A stretch of DNA of 64,000 nucleotides from Clostridium saccharoperbutylacetonicum N1-4(HMT) (GTDB taxonomy: Bacteria > Bacillota > Clostridia > Clostridiales > Clostridiaceae): positions 2,479,001 to 2,543,000 of the forward strand of contig NC_020291.1 in assembly GCF_000340885.1 (NCBI RefSeq), in the 5' to 3' direction. Position 1 is the first letter of the stretch; each line of letters starts with the position of its first letter. The position numbers and the translations under genes were made by a program. Positions 52,000-60,953 of this stretch are shown piece by piece. Below the pieces are notes generated by a model that searched no databases, was not told where the DNA came from, and saw only the letters and a program-made list of their open reading frames with translations.

Positions 52000-52065
52000 A
52001 TGGAAGAACTTGTATTGCATAATAATTTAAAAGAAGTCAGAACAGAGCAAAAATTATCATCATAG
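52000..52065 (+). pseudogene. N-terminal fragment of an XRE-family regulator
   Basis: Twenty-one codons read MEELVLHNNLKEVRTEQKLS, the typical start of small Cro/C1-type regulators (NNLKELRxExxLSQEELA), but a stop follows at once and no helix-turn-helix is left downstream. It is a truncated gene. Confidence 0.4.
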
Positions 52066-52086
52066 ATTAAATAATATCAAAAACAT

Positions 52087-52122
52087 AACTTACCATATAA
52101 AATAATATGGTAAGTATTTCTT
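52087..52122 (+). terminator. terminator hairpin
   Basis: AACTTACCATAT (52087-52098) pairs with ATATGGTAAGT (52105-52115). It is near identical in its stem to 29305-29336. Confidence 0.65.
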
Positions 52123-52207
52123 TTTATGTATATAATATAATTACGTGAAAAAGCGGATAGAGTAATTAGAAAATAGTAACAATATTACAAATAAAGAAGG
52201 TTATGAA

Positions 52208-52336
52208 ATGGATGTTATGGTAGGAGTATTAGGTGCAATCATAATAATTATAATTGGAATGCTTTTTGGGAGAATTGATAGAATTATAGGACTATTCATT
52301 AAAGAAATAGTTAAAGTTTTTAAGAAATTATTTTGA
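52208..52336 (+). CDS. small membrane protein (42 residues)
   Basis: ATG 52208 has AAAGAAGG upstream. The product begins MDVMVGVLGA, has one isoleucine-rich helix (IIIIIIGMLF) and a basic amphipathic tail (FIKEIVKVFKKLF). Such shape occurs in small regulatory membrane peptides and in toxin-like peptides. The family is not known. Confidence 0.5.
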   Translation: MDVMVGVLGAIIIIIIGMLFGRIDRIIGLFIKEIVKVFKKLF

Positions 52337-52367
52337 GAAATTTAATAATGTTGGGAGCATTAGTGTT

Positions 52368-52559
52368 ATGAGAAAGAAGATTAGCTTGTTAATTATACCA
52401 TTATGTTATATAGCCACAATTTTAATAGCAATATTTGCAATATTAACTTATCTTAAAAGAAGAGATGGAATGTTATTTGCTTCTCAGATATTTTTAACTT
52501 TAGTAGCTTTAATAAATAGTATAAAAGCAACGATTAAATACAGAAAACAAGAAAAGTAA
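52368..52559 (+). CDS. small two-helix membrane protein (63 residues)
   Basis: ATG 52368 follows TTGGGAG by about ten bases. Two hydrophobic helices (ISLLIIPLCYIATILIAIFAIL and MLFASQIFLTLVALINSI) flank a basic loop YLKRRDG; the end is basic (KYRKQEK). It starts 31 bases after the 42-residue gene, so both may form one transcript. No family recognised. Confidence 0.55.
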   Translation: MRKKISLLIIPLCYIATILIAIFAILTYLKRRDGMLFASQIFLTLVALINSIKATIKYRKQEK

Positions 52560-52778
52560 AATTATTAAAAAAAATAACTTGATAAAGTGTCTATGTAAAT
52601 GAGGGGAGCTATGTCCAGATGGTGGAAGAAGTTCTCCTTACAATTTTGCTTCTAGAAGAAGGTTAATGATAAATCCTGTGAACATAAAAATATGTATATA
52701 GATAACTCAAAACACATAAATTTAGAAATATAAAGTGCCTTCTGGAGATAATAAATAATATGCAAAATAAAATATTTA

Positions 52779-53603
52779 CTATTTTTTGATACATAATTCT
52801 CTTACACTTATAGCGGTAAGTACAATTAATCCTCCTATGAAGGCATAAGTTCCAGGGATTTCACCAGTGAATAAAAATACCCAGAAAGGATTAAGTAAGG
52901 GTTCTAGGACAGGAATTAAAATTGCTTCAATTGGAGAAACATATTTAACAGCTAATGTATAAAATATATAAGAAACTCCTAACTGGAATATTCCTAAAAT
53001 TAATATTCCTAAAATGCTATTTAAGCTTGGAACTGATTGAAAGAAGAAAGGTATGGCTATAATGAATGTAATTATATTTCCAAGGAAAGTCATTTCTACT
53101 GGAGAACCATCTTTTATAAGTTTTAAGAATATTACAACTCCAGCCATTGAGATACCGCTGAGTATTGCAATGAAATTTCCTACAATAGTACCTTGTCCTA
53201 AATCTCCTATAAAGAATAAAGTCATTCCCAGCATAACAAAAACAATTACGGCTAAATCAGATTTTTTGATTTTTTCCTTTAGGAAAATTTTTGAGAATAA
53301 TACTACCCATATAGGTGCTGTAAATTGCAGAAGTATTGCATTTGCTGAGGTTGTAAGTTTATTAGCAGTAACAAAAAATATGAGGAGGGATGAATACGTG
53401 CATGCACCTAACAGTTTTGTCTTTCCTAAGTGCATTACTGGCTTTTTTAAGTATAAAAACATAACTATTGCAGCAATACCACTACGTGCTCCAGCAATAG
53501 CCATAGGATTCCAGTTGACTAATTTGATAAATAAACCTCCGATGCTCCATAAAATTGATGCTGTTACTAGATATAATATTGCTTTTTTTCGATACTTTTC
53601 CAT
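52779..53603 (-). CDS. EamA/DMT-family transporter
   Basis: A 274-residue drug/metabolite transporter with ten helices in two EamA repeats. Family traits are ASILWSIGGLFIKLVNWNPMAIAGARSGIAA in the first, and GISMAGVVIFLKLIKDGSPVEMTFLGNI and SPIEAILIPVLEPLLNPFWVFLFTGEIPG in the second. Such proteins export amino acids or related metabolites. AAAGGAGT precedes its ATG. It is divergent from MocR copy 2, a very common pairing for PLP-dependent regulators that control amino-acid or vitamin traffic. Confidence 0.92.
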   Translation of the reverse strand: MEKYRKKAILYLVTASILWSIGGLFIKLVNWNPMAIAGARSGIAAIVMFLYLKKPVMHLGKTKLLGACTYSSLLIFFVTANKLTTSANAILLQFTAPIWVVLFSKIFLKEKIKKSDLAVIVFVMLGMTLFFIGDLGQGTIVGNFIAILSGISMAGVVIFLKLIKDGSPVEMTFLGNIITFIIAIPFFFQSVPSLNSILGILILGIFQLGVSYIFYTLAVKYVSPIEAILIPVLEPLLNPFWVFLFTGEIPGTYAFIGGLIVLTAISVRELCIKK

Positions 53604-53751
53604 ACTTGACTCCTTTAATATAATTTATTGAAATTTAGATGAAATTTTATACGTTGAATTTAATTGATGAACTTACAACTTATACTTTATTAGTTGTATA
53701 ATGACATTATATAAATTGAAATTATACAGTACAATAATTAAAAAAGCATTT

Positions 53752-53763
53752 TGTACCGGTATA
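53752..53763. promoter_or_regulatory. MocR box, copy 2
   Basis: TGTACCGGTATA lies 50 bases before MocR copy 2 and differs from the box at 48238 by one base. It stands between the divergent DMT and MocR genes. Confidence 0.65.
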
Positions 53764-53812
53764 AAATGACTAATATATTTTAAAAAATTGAGATAAATTA
53801 AAGGATAAGATT

Positions 53813-55147
53813 ATGAAAAAGAAATATGAAATTATCATAGAACATATTGAAAAACTTGTAGAGAATAATGAATTAAAGCAAGGGGAAAGATTACCTACAA
53901 TACGAGCTTTGGTTAATAAGTTTGAGTGCAATAAGTCTACAATAATAAGAGCTTATAAAGAGATGGAAATGAATCATAGAATATACTCTATTCCCAAAAG
54001 TGGATATTATTTGGTGGAAAAGAACAATGAAGAGAATATTGAAAATGGGATTATTGATTTTTCATTGGTAGTTCCTGATTCTAAATTACTTCCATATAAA
54101 GAATTTAATCATTGTATAAATAGGGCAGTAGAATTATATAAAAATGATCTATTCATATATGGAGATACTGAAGGCTTTAAATCCTTGAGAATATCGCTAG
54201 TTAATTTTTTTTCAGAATATCAAATATTCACTTCAATGGAGAAAATATGTATTACTTCTGGTTCACAGCAAGCGATCAGTATTCTTTCTAAAATGACTTT
54301 TCCAAATGGAAAAAAGAATATTCTAGTTGAGCAACCAACCTATAGTCTTGTGCATAAATTAGTAGAAATGAATGGCGATAAGTTAATAGGAATAAATAGG
54401 GATCTTAGTGGCATAAATTTGGAGGAATTAGAGAATATCTTTAGAAATGAAGATATAAAGTTTTTCTATACAATTCCAAGGCTTCATAACCCATTAGGTA
54501 CAAGCTATTCAGAAAAAGAAAAGAGATGCATTGCAGAATTAGCTGAAAAATATGATGTTTACATTGTTGAAGATGATTATTTAGCTGATTTAGATAAAAA
54601 TAAAAAATCATTACCAATTTATTATTATGACATATGGGAACGAGTTGTATATTTAAAAAGCTTTTCTAAAACCTTTATGCCAGGAATAAGATTAGGAGCA
54701 GTTGTTCTTCAAGAAAAATTAAAAAGTGAATTTTTGAAACATAAGAGATATTATGATTTAAGCACTTCAGCATTAGAACAAGGGGCTTTAGAAATTTATA
54801 TTAATAGCGGAATGTATAAAAAGCATATTAAAAAAATCCAATTTGCGTATATGAAAAAAATGAATTATTTAAAAGACTGCTTAAAAAATATAGATACAAC
54901 GGGAATTCAATTATTTACTCCAGATACAGGATTTTTTATATGGATACAATTTACTACTTATGTAAATATAGAAGAAATAAATAAAAAATTAAATGAAAAA
55001 GGTATTTATATAGCAGAGGGAAAGGAATTTTTTATAGGGAATAATTCAAGAATAAATGGTTTTAGGTTGTGTATATCTAAACTTACAAAAAATAAGATAA
55101 AGTTAGGTGTACAGATATTATTTGAAGAGATACATAAATTAATTTAG
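53813..55147 (+). CDS. MocR-family regulator, copy 2
   Basis: A 444-residue GntR-aminotransferase fusion, plainly paralogous to copy 1: GERLPTIRALVNKFECNKSTIIRAYKEMEMNHRIYSIPKSGYYLV in the HTH, FYTIPRLHNPLGTSYSEKEK, VYIVEDDYLADLDKNKKS and the PLP lysine in YLKSFSKTFMPGIRLG. AAAGGATAAG precedes ATG 53813. Likely ligand is PLP plus an amino acid. Targets are probably the divergent EamA transporter and itself. Confidence 0.92.
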   Translation: MKKKYEIIIEHIEKLVENNELKQGERLPTIRALVNKFECNKSTIIRAYKEMEMNHRIYSIPKSGYYLVEKNNEENIENGIIDFSLVVPDSKLLPYKEFNHCINRAVELYKNDLFIYGDTEGFKSLRISLVNFFSEYQIFTSMEKICITSGSQQAISILSKMTFPNGKKNILVEQPTYSLVHKLVEMNGDKLIGINRDLSGINLEELENIFRNEDIKFFYTIPRLHNPLGTSYSEKEKRCIAELAEKYDVYIVEDDYLADLDKNKKSLPIYYYDIWERVVYLKSFSKTFMPGIRLGAVVLQEKLKSEFLKHKRYYDLSTSALEQGALEIYINSGMYKKHIKKIQFAYMKKMNYLKDCLKNIDTTGIQLFTPDTGFFIWIQFTTYVNIEEINKKLNEKGIYIAEGKEFFIGNNSRINGFRLCISKLTKNKIKLGVQILFEEIHKLI

Positions 55148-55285
55148 AATATTAGTAGTAATATTTTATTAAAACAAAAAGTAATAGATGAAGATATTGC
55201 TTTTGATGATGTTGAAAATGGAAAAGGACAGTTATATGTTCTTTTTATGAGTAAGGGCCATATTTGCACAGGATGTATAATATAA
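55148..55285 (+). pseudogene. gene fragment after MocR copy 2
   Basis: An open frame of ~45 codons (KQKVIDEDIAFDDVENGKGQ, then LYVLFMSKGHICTGCII) ends at 55285 but has no start codon with a ribosome site. Composition is protein-like. Not recognised; a broken gene end or a very small protein from a non-ATG start. Confidence 0.35.
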
Positions 55286-55378
55286 ATTTTAATATATTGA
55301 GGTAGTAAAGATAATGAAGATAGACAGATTACTTGGAATTCTCGTATATCTATTAAATCGCGATAAGGGAGATTTTTT

Positions 55379-55942
55379 ATGAATAATGTATATAAATGTT
55401 GTCCAGAATTTGAAAGTGAGAAATTTAGATTAAGATTTATTTCTGTAGGGGATTGTGATGATTTATTAAAAGTATATTCTGATAATAAAGCAGTAGCTTT
55501 ATTTAATAGTGATAATTGTGATGGAGATGTTTTTTACTATACTACACATGAAAGAATGAAGCAGGCTCTTGATTATTGGAAATTTGAATATGATAGAAAG
55601 GGTTTTGTAAGATGGTCTATAATTGATAAAATAAATAACACTGTAATTGGAACTATAGAATTATTTCATAGAGATGCAAAAGATTATTTTACTAATTGCG
55701 GGCTTCTTCGCTTAGATTTGAGAAGTGATTATGAAAGAAAAGATACCATAATAAATATTTTAAATTTAATTATTGATAAAACTTATTCGTTGTTTGAATG
55801 TAACATGATCGCAACAAAAGCAATTCCTATTGCAAAGGAAAGGATAAATGCTTTGAATACCTTAAAATTTTCATCTACTGAAAATAAGTTGATAGGTCAT
55901 GATGGGACTGAATATTCATCATATTATTTTAAGAATAAATAA
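55379..55942 (+). CDS. GNAT family acetyltransferase (RimJ/RimL type)
   Basis: A 187-residue acetyltransferase. It begins ESEKFRLRFISVGDCDDLLKVYSD, as in RimJ/RimL proteins, has WSIIDKINNTVIGTIELF, and ends with CNMIATKAIPIAKERINALNTLKFSS. The central acetyl-CoA loop is poorly conserved (LDLRSDYERKDTII rather than RGKG), so activity is not sure. GATAAGGGAG precedes ATG 55379. Confidence 0.82.
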   Translation: MNNVYKCCPEFESEKFRLRFISVGDCDDLLKVYSDNKAVALFNSDNCDGDVFYYTTHERMKQALDYWKFEYDRKGFVRWSIIDKINNTVIGTIELFHRDAKDYFTNCGLLRLDLRSDYERKDTIINILNLIIDKTYSLFECNMIATKAIPIAKERINALNTLKFSSTENKLIGHDGTEYSSYYFKNK

Positions 55943-56009
55943 GGAAAGTTATAATTTATGATTTAGTTAATATAACTTAAACACAGTGTAATCAAATAGT
56001 AGCAAAATA

Positions 56010-56053
56010 AAAATAGTAGATTTCCAATTGCAAGTCGGAACTACTATTTTTTG
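56010..56053 (+). terminator. terminator of the RimJ-like gene
   Basis: AAAATAGTAG (56010-56019) pairs with CTACTATTTT (56041-56050), with an inner partial stem, then TTG. Confidence 0.75.
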
Positions 56054-56099
56054 TATTATTACAGTATGTTTTCCAATAAGTATAATTTTATAAGATTAT

Positions 56100-56414
56100 T
56101 ATAGACATCCAATTTAATAATCAAACTTATAAATGGAATATACATACACCATTGAGAAATTATAATCGTAACACTACACTAGAAATCAAATACATGTTTG
56201 TGCAAGCGGCATCTGAAATTAAGCTGTGATGGTTATTAGTGGAAGGTTGTTCCACTTTCTGCTTGTCATAAATTTACTTTAGGAACATGCAGAAATGGGT
56301 GCAACCTTCCACTTAGAACCCATCCAGCGAAAATTTCATAAGTCCGCTGGAATAAATATGTGCTTAATTTCGGTAGGTTCCGCATATGTCTAATTCTCGC
56401 GCTGGATATCTATA
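56100..56414 (-). mobile_element. fold-back MITE-like element, copy C
   Basis: A 315-bp copy in the opposite orientation to A and B. Ends are TATAGACATCCAA and TGGATATCTATA. On the minus strand it reads ATATCCAGCGCGAGAATTAG and later TTGATTTCTAGTGTAGTGTT, as in copies A and B. The middle differs from B but still folds back on itself (GTGGAAGGTTG with CAACCTTCCAC). No gene inside. Confidence 0.77.
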
Positions 56415-56442
56415 TTAGATACTATTAATAAAGTCATAAGTA

Positions 56443-57297
56443 TTATAACTTAGAGTTATTTTGATTTCTCCATTGTCTAGGTGGCATATTATAAATTTCC
56501 TTAAAAGCCCTAGAAAAATAAAATTGATTTGGATAGCCCGTCAGTTCAGCAATTTCTCTAATCGACATACTATCATCTTTAAGCATTTCGCATGCCTTAG
56601 TTAACCTGTATTTTATTAGAAATTCTTGTGGTGTAGTTTTCATAGTATTTTTAAATATTTTTCCTAAGTAACTCCTGTCTAAGTTACACCATCTCGAAAT
56701 GTCTTCAACTGAAATATTATTATTATAATTCTTTTCTATAAAATTAATGGCCTCTCTTACATAGAACTCCTGAAGATTGCTAGCCTTTTTTGCAGTATAA
56801 AAACTTGAATTTTCTAGTAGTGCATAGAAAAATAAATAAACATGCCCTAAAATTGCAGAATCAGGTGATTCTGGATTATTTATTAAAAACATTAAGTTTT
56901 CTACAATAGAGTTTTCAGAAGTATATTCTTTTGGAATAAAGACTGGATTTTTAGCTGAAAGTCCTATTTCATCTAAATACCGTTGCGCTTTTAACCCCTC
57001 AAATTCTATCCAAATATAATGCCAAGGGTCGTCCTTGTCTGCTTCATAGGTATTTATTATGTTTGGCGTTATTAAAAAGCCTTCTCCAGCTTTTACTGAA
57101 TAGGCAGATTTTTTGTTTGTATTATCAATTACTGGATAAAGTTTTCCTTTTCCAGATAAAACATAGTGAAAAAGATAATGATTTTTAACGGTTGGACCAA
57201 AGGAATGCAAAGAATCGCAACGTTCAGAGCCAAATTGATAAAGGATAATATCTACATAATTAATATTATTAAAAACATAACTTTTAAAGTCAGACAT
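56443..57297 (-). CDS. AraC-family regulator with cupin-like sensor domain
   Basis: A 284-residue regulator with an N-terminal sugar-sensing cupin (HYVLSGKGKLYPVID, GEGFLITPNIINTYEADKDDPWHYIWIEFEG, as in MsmR/RafR-type proteins) and a C-terminal double HTH (VEDISRWCNLDRSYLGKIFKNTMKTTPQEFLIKYRLTKACEML, then IREIAELTGYPNQFYFSRAFKEIYNMPPRQWR). It is divergent from a sugar ABC importer and alpha-galactosidase operon, so it should activate that operon in response to an alpha-galactoside. AAGAGGTG precedes its ATG. Confidence 0.93.
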   Translation of the reverse strand: MSDFKSYVFNNINYVDIILYQFGSERCDSLHSFGPTVKNHYLFHYVLSGKGKLYPVIDNTNKKSAYSVKAGEGFLITPNIINTYEADKDDPWHYIWIEFEGLKAQRYLDEIGLSAKNPVFIPKEYTSENSIVENLMFLINNPESPDSAILGHVYLFFYALLENSSFYTAKKASNLQEFYVREAINFIEKNYNNNISVEDISRWCNLDRSYLGKIFKNTMKTTPQEFLIKYRLTKACEMLKDDSMSIREIAELTGYPNQFYFSRAFKEIYNMPPRQWRNQNNSKL

Positions 57298-57353
57298 AAA
57301 TATTTATCACCTCTTAATTGTATTTATGTAAATGTTTAATATTACTATAACAT

Positions 57354-57418
57354 AAAATATATACTTTTGCGTTCAATATTGCACAATAATTGAATAATGT
57401 AGCAAAAGTATATATTTT
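57354..57418. promoter_or_regulatory. nested inverted repeats between araC and the sugar operon
   Basis: AAAATATATACTTTTGC (57354-57370) is matched by its complement at 57402-57418. Inside lies a second inverted pair, TTCAAT (57372-57377) with ATTGAA (57389-57394). The 65-bp cruciform ends ~55 bases from the araC start. It may be the operator for the AraC protein, or a terminator for a leader. Confidence 0.5.
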
Positions 57419-57749
57419 TAGCTTTGTTATTCTATGTATTTCGAATATTTTAGATGTTAGAATTTAGTCATGGAAAGAAAATAGACGCCTAAAAGCTATG
57501 AACTTACTAAGGTGATAAAAATATAGAATATCTATATTAAGCTTTTTTAGGTATTTTATGAAAAGCTTTACTTTTAATATGCTCTGTAAAGAAATATATA
57601 TTTTTGCTGAGTACTATTAAATAAGGTTTAATCAAAAGATGGAAATTATAAAATTAGATTTTTAATATTAGTGTAATAAAATGCACGGTAATATTAAGGA
57701 TAAAGTTAAATTACAAAATTAATCTTTATAAAAAATGGAGGGTAATATA
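57419..57749. other. long leader of the sugar ABC operon
   Basis: About 330 bases without open frame. AT-rich; no clear -35/-10. GGAGGG at the right end is the ribosome site for the binding-protein gene. Confidence 0.35.
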
Positions 57750-59042
57750 ATGAAAAAGAAAATTGTTTCTTTATTATTAGCTAGTATGATGGCTATTACA
57801 GGGTTAGTTGGATGTGGTAATTCAAATACAGCAGCAACTAGTGGACAAGATGCGGCAAAAGCATCTGGTGGCGAAGATGTTCATATTACTTATGCTCTTT
57901 GGGATTCTAACCAAGCAAAAGGTATTAGAAAAATGGCAGATGAATTTGAAAGTAAAAATAAAGGTATAAAAATTGATTTACAAGTTGTTGGCTGGAGTGA
58001 TTATTGGACAATGCTTGAAGCAGCGGCAACAGGGGGATCACTTCCAGATACTTTCTGGATGCATTCAAATGAAATTTATAGATATGCTTCTAATAACATG
58101 CTTATGGATTTAACAGACAAAATAAACAAGAGCAGCGAAGTTAAATTATCAAATTATCCAGAAGGCTTAGATAAAATATACAATTTAAATAGTAAGCAAT
58201 ACGCTATTCCAAAAGACTACGACACTATAGGACTTTGGTATAACAAAACAATGTTTGATAAAGCAGGAATTTCTTACCCAGATGAAACTTGGACTTGGGA
58301 TAAATTATATGAAGCAGCTAAAAAATTAACAACAGGAGATGGAAAGCAATATGGTTTCTTAGCTCCACTTCATAATCAAGAAGGGTATTACAATTTCGTT
58401 TATCAAAATGGAGGAACAATTATAACTGATAGTAAAGTATCAGGATATGATAATCCTAAGACAATAGAAGCAATGAAATTTTATGTGAAATTTGTACAAG
58501 ATGGTTTGTCACCTAAAATTTTTGATGATGCAGCACGTGCACAAGCAATGCAAAATGGATTATGTGCAATGGGATTCTTTGGTTCATGGAATTTAAGTGG
58601 CTTTGCAGCAAATGATTATATGGCTAAAAACTTTAATGTTGCAGTATTACCTTCAGCAAATGATGGGAAGAGAGCAACCATATTTAATGGACTTGGAAAT
58701 GCAATTTCAGCTAATACAAAGCATCCAGAAGAGGCTTGGAAATGGGTTGAATATTTAAGCTCAAAAGAAGGACAAACAAAACAAGCTGAGCTTGGAGTAG
58801 CAATTTCAGCATACAATGGAACAGCAGATGCATGGGTAAATTCTAATAAGACCTTTAATATTAAGTGTTTCATTGATATGGTTAAGTATGCACAAATAAG
58901 ACCATACTCAAATACAACTGCAAAATGGGAAGATAAAGCTTATGAATTATTAAAAGGTGCATTTACTGGAGAAAAGACAGTAGATGATGCATGTAAGGAT
59001 ACAGCTAAGATGATGAATGATTGCTTAAAGGAAGAGAAATAA
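57750..59042 (+). CDS. sugar ABC transporter substrate-binding lipoprotein
   Basis: A 430-residue extracellular binding protein of the MalE/MsmE type. It has a lipoprotein signal with lipobox LVGC (KKKIVSLLLASMMAITGLVGCGN), so it is tied to the membrane by the Cys. Family blocks follow: DVHITYALWDSNQAKGIRKMADEFE, LPDTFWMHSN, YAIPKDYDTIGLWYNKTMFDKAGI and GKRATIFNGLGNAIS. ATG 57750 follows GGAGGG; an in-frame ATG 57735 overlaps that site. A terminator-like hairpin after it should leave more binding protein than permease. Confidence 0.93.
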   Translation: MKKKIVSLLLASMMAITGLVGCGNSNTAATSGQDAAKASGGEDVHITYALWDSNQAKGIRKMADEFESKNKGIKIDLQVVGWSDYWTMLEAAATGGSLPDTFWMHSNEIYRYASNNMLMDLTDKINKSSEVKLSNYPEGLDKIYNLNSKQYAIPKDYDTIGLWYNKTMFDKAGISYPDETWTWDKLYEAAKKLTTGDGKQYGFLAPLHNQEGYYNFVYQNGGTIITDSKVSGYDNPKTIEAMKFYVKFVQDGLSPKIFDDAARAQAMQNGLCAMGFFGSWNLSGFAANDYMAKNFNVAVLPSANDGKRATIFNGLGNAISANTKHPEEAWKWVEYLSSKEGQTKQAELGVAISAYNGTADAWVNSNKTFNIKCFIDMVKYAQIRPYSNTTAKWEDKAYELLKGAFTGEKTVDDACKDTAKMMNDCLKEEK

Positions 59043-59057
59043 GAGTATTCATTGGGA

Positions 59058-59094
59058 ATTACGGCAATAAAATATATGTTGCCGTAATTTTTAA
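59058..59094 (+). terminator. attenuating terminator inside the sugar operon
   Basis: AATTACGGCAA (59058-59068) pairs perfectly with TTGCCGTAATT (59080-59090), then T3 and A. It lies between the binding-protein gene and the permeases. Confidence 0.75.
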
Positions 59095-59118
59095 AATGTC
59101 TTTATAGGAGATGAATTT

Positions 59119-60054
59119 ATGGTAAAGGATATAACAATGCAAGATATAAAAATAAAAACAAAAAAACCATCTAAACAAACCGTAAATGAATGGAAATGGG
59201 GATATGCATTAGTTGCACCTACTATTATTGGACTTATAGTTTTAAATATCATTCCAATTGTTCAAACTTTGTATCTAAGTTTTTTTAAAAGTGGCGATTT
59301 TGGAAAAGGAAATATATTTGTTGGTTTAAGCAATTATACGAAGATGTTCGGTGATGTTCAAGTATGGCATGCAGTAGGAAATACTTTAAAATATACACTT
59401 ATAGTTGTCCCAGTAACAGTAGTTATAGCAATGATATTAGCAGTATTATTAAATTCTAAAATTAAAGGAAAAGGCATGTACAGAACTATATATTTTATCC
59501 CAATGGTTGCAGCTCCAGCAGCAGTAACTATGGTTTGGAAATGGTTATATAATAGTCAATTTGGACTTATTAATTATATGCTTTCTAAAATTGGAGTAGC
59601 TCCTTTAAATTGGATTGACGATCCTGGCATTGCTCTTTACTCTATAGCAATAATAGGAATATGGAGTACAGTTGGTTACAGTATGGTATTACTTATTGCA
59701 GGACTTCAAGAAATACCTAAAGATTATTATGAGGCATCTAGTATTGATGGAGCAAAACCAGTGAGACAATTTTTTAATATTACCTTGCCACTAGTATCGC
59801 CAACTTTATTTTTCGTTGTTGTTACTAGTATAATTCAGGCAATGCAGGTATTTGATGTTATTTATATGATGATAGATGTAACCAGTCCTGCATATGATAA
59901 AACTGTTTCATTAGTTTACTTATTCTATAACAATTCATTTAAATATGCAGATAAAGGCTATGGGTCTGCAATTGTAATGTTGCTTCTTGCAATCATAATG
60001 ATAATAACAGTATTTCAAATGAAAGCACAAAAGAAGTGGGTTAATTATATGTAG
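59119..60054 (+). CDS. sugar ABC transporter permease (MalF/MsmF type)
   Basis: A 311-residue permease with six or seven helices. The ATPase-contact EAA loop is YYEASSIDGAKPVRQFFNITLPLVSPTLFFV. N-terminal WKWGYALVAPTIIGLIVLNIIPIVQTLYLSFF is usual for MalF-like proteins. It partners the next gene; the two form the membrane channel. ATAGGAGATG precedes ATG 59119. No ATPase gene is in the operon. Confidence 0.93.
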   Translation: MVKDITMQDIKIKTKKPSKQTVNEWKWGYALVAPTIIGLIVLNIIPIVQTLYLSFFKSGDFGKGNIFVGLSNYTKMFGDVQVWHAVGNTLKYTLIVVPVTVVIAMILAVLLNSKIKGKGMYRTIYFIPMVAAPAAVTMVWKWLYNSQFGLINYMLSKIGVAPLNWIDDPGIALYSIAIIGIWSTVGYSMVLLIAGLQEIPKDYYEASSIDGAKPVRQFFNITLPLVSPTLFFVVVTSIIQAMQVFDVIYMMIDVTSPAYDKTVSLVYLFYNNSFKYADKGYGSAIVMLLLAIIMIITVFQMKAQKKWVNYM

Positions 60055-60071
60055 AAAGGGGAAATGGTATT

Positions 60072-60911
60072 ATGACTAGTATAAATAGAAAAATGAACAC
60101 GTCAAAATTATTTATACACTTATTTTTGATAGTTGGAGTGGTAATTATGATATTGCCCTTTGTTTGGATGGTGTTAACATCCTTTAAAACGGTGTCTGAA
60201 TCTACTTCAATGAATCCTTTTGTTATTTTTCCCTCTGAGTGGAAGGTAGAAAATTATTTAGAAGCAATACGTCAAAATGATTTTATTATATTATATTTTA
60301 ATACCTTTGCAATGATGGCTTTAAGAATTATTTGTTCTGTGGGCTTTAGTGCTATGGCAGCTTATGCTTTTGCGAGGTTAAAGTTTCCAGGAAGAGATTT
60401 TTTGTTTGGAATAGTATTATTTCAAATGATGGTCCCAGTTCAGCTTTTTATAATACCACAATATTTGATGGTAGATAAAATTGGAATGAGAAATACAGTA
60501 TTTGCGCTTCTTTTTCCAGGTCTTGTTAGTGCCTTTGGTACATTTTTGCTAAGGCAATTCTTTATGGGAATTCCAAAGGAATTAGAAGAATCAGCAAGAT
60601 TAGATGGCTGCAATATAGGACAAACTTTTGTGAAAGTAATGTTGCCACTTACAAAATCAGGGTTGGTTGCACTTGGAATCTTTACAGCATTATTTGCATT
60701 TAAAGATTTAATGTGGCCATTAATTGTTAACTCAAGTGCTGATGCAGCAACTTTATCTTCAGCTCTAGCAAAAATTCAAAGTGCATATTCAGTAAACTAC
60801 CCTCAGCTTATGGCAGCATCAGTACTTGCTATTTGGCCAATGCTTGCAATTTATATTGTGTTCCAAAAGCAATTTATAGAAGGTATTGCAACGTCAGGAG
60901 GAAAACTATAG
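60072..60911 (+). CDS. sugar ABC transporter permease (MalG/MsmG type)
   Basis: A 279-residue permease with six helices and the EAA loop ELEESARLDGCNIGQTFVKVMLPLTKSGLVALGIFTALFAFKDLMWPL. It begins 17 bases after the first permease stop with AAAGGGG. The ATPase is probably supplied from elsewhere in the genome (an MsmX-like shared subunit), as is common for carbohydrate importers of this family in Firmicutes. Confidence 0.93.
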   Translation: MTSINRKMNTSKLFIHLFLIVGVVIMILPFVWMVLTSFKTVSESTSMNPFVIFPSEWKVENYLEAIRQNDFIILYFNTFAMMALRIICSVGFSAMAAYAFARLKFPGRDFLFGIVLFQMMVPVQLFIIPQYLMVDKIGMRNTVFALLFPGLVSAFGTFLLRQFFMGIPKELEESARLDGCNIGQTFVKVMLPLTKSGLVALGIFTALFAFKDLMWPLIVNSSADAATLSSALAKIQSAYSVNYPQLMAASVLAIWPMLAIYIVFQKQFIEGIATSGGKL

Positions 60912-60953
60912 TTTTGAAATAATTGACAGAAATCCATGGGGAGGGAGAAAGTT

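Noticed and set aside
53053..53631. 192-codon plus-strand frame
   Set aside because: It is the antisense shadow of the EamA transporter gene, which has clear family motifs and a ribosome site.
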